This document shows positions 63,701 through 64,000 of a DNA stretch of 64,000 nt, in pieces. The notes under the pieces were generated by a model. That model did not search any database, was not told the DNA's origin, and saw only the letters and a list, made by a program, of their open reading frames with translations. The stretch's first letter is position 1, and every line of letters starts with the position of its first letter. The position numbers were made by a program, and so were the translations under genes. Source of the DNA: Haladaptatus halobius (GTDB lineage Archaea > Halobacteriota > Halobacteria > Halobacteriales > Haladaptataceae); assembly GCF_020618475.1 (NCBI RefSeq), contig NZ_CP085335.1:496001-560000 (forward strand), given 5' to 3'.

Positions 63701-64000
63701 TTAAAGGTGACTTTCCACGTCCTCGTACTCCGTCTCGCAGGGCGGCCCGTCGGCGAACTCGTACGCTCCGGTGCCGTCGGCGTCGACGGTTACGATGGAC
63801 GACGACCGAGTTCCGTACCCCTCGCCGTGGACGCACGCGCCGATGTCGTGGTCGCGGAGCACCGCTTTCACTCGGTCGCGCCACTCGGGAAGCGACACGT
63901 CTTCGCCCGGTTCGGGATGGGATTCGGCCCGGATGCGCTCGGCTTTCGGCGCGGCGCCGTTCAACCCCTCGTTGACGACGACGTGGATTCCCGGTTCCAG
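63701..64000 (-). CDS. NRDE/TANGO2-family protein, C-terminal part (partial)
   Basis: The frame enters at the right edge of the window (64000) and ends at 63701. The visible 99 residues include the family segments LEPGIHVVVNEGLNG, IRAESHPEPGED, GYGTRSSSIVTVDADGTGAYEFADGP. NRDE (TANGO2-like) proteins have an Ntn-hydrolase-like fold and are linked to haem handling in some organisms. The N-terminal Cys/Asn region that defines the family lies outside the window. Confidence 0.75.
   Translation of the reverse strand: MEPGIHVVVNEGLNGAAPKAERIRAESHPEPGEDVSLPEWRDRVKAVLRDHDIGACVHGEGYGTRSSSIVTVDADGTGAYEFADGPPCETEYEDVESHL

Noticed and set aside
1..64000. CRISPR array, IS element or provirus
   Set aside because: No repeated spacer structure, transposase, integrase or terminal inverted repeats were seen; the only sizeable repeat is the paralog block at 11722 and 12771.

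Overview
The window is chromosomal DNA of a haloarchaeon (class Halobacteria). The evidence is uniformly high GC, acidic proteins, leaderless starts with TATA-like boxes about 25-32 bases upstream, and archaeal genes: ribosomal protein L15e, a RIO2 kinase, the E1-like UbaA, NcsA, the cdrS-ftsZ2 pair with cdrL, and NucS. The genus cannot be fixed from the sequence alone. No insertion sequence, integrase, phage gene or CRISPR array was seen.

Layout. 1-6.3 kb: end of a secreted phosphoesterase-like protein, an RNA-ligase-fold protein lacking its catalytic residues, small proteins and a first mutS. 6.4-16.5 kb: an arylsulfotransferase-like protein, a Cys-rich copper-store-like protein, a four-gene operon (two tandem AIR-synthase-like paralogs, thiD-thiN fusion, F420/flavin LLM oxidoreductase), a sugar-type SDR and a GH15 glucoamylase. 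16.5-28 kb: nucS, a phosphodiesterase and a second mutS (a DNA-repair cluster), an IMPDH/GMP-reductase-like enzyme, a DsbA-like protein, a DUF7471/wHTH pair, ubaA, an NADP oxidoreductase and a TMEM175-type channel. 28-46 kb: mixed housekeeping and accessory genes (rpl15e, rio2, Lrp plus aminotransferase, lipoate ligase, nfo, azlCD, M29 aminopeptidase, rhodanese-MBL protein). 47-51 kb: ncsA, then ftsZ2-cdrS and cdrL around a set of palindromes, then tRNA-Tyr. 51-64 kb: SLC13 transporter, M24-family protein, a CHAT-peptidase module (DUF7504, CHAT protein, DUF7503, wHTH), a MinD-like pair, a second arylsulfotransferase-like gene, a chromate transporter, and a partial NRDE protein at the right edge.

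Two themes stand out. First, many accessory genes carry in-frame stops or frameshifts (amphi-Trp protein, DUF6735, a polytopic membrane protein, M23 peptidase, TraB/RDD protein, cupin, two small membrane proteins, PQQ propellers, a MinD-like ATPase and its partner), while the long core genes are all open. Second, two modules look regulatory or conflict-related: the palindromic GTAARAC-N4-GTYTTAC operators between the two ribbon-helix-helix cell-division regulators, and the CHAT-peptidase cluster, which is the best candidate here for an uncharacterised system.

Family names with DUF numbers, and comparisons with homologs, are from memory and were not checked against a database.
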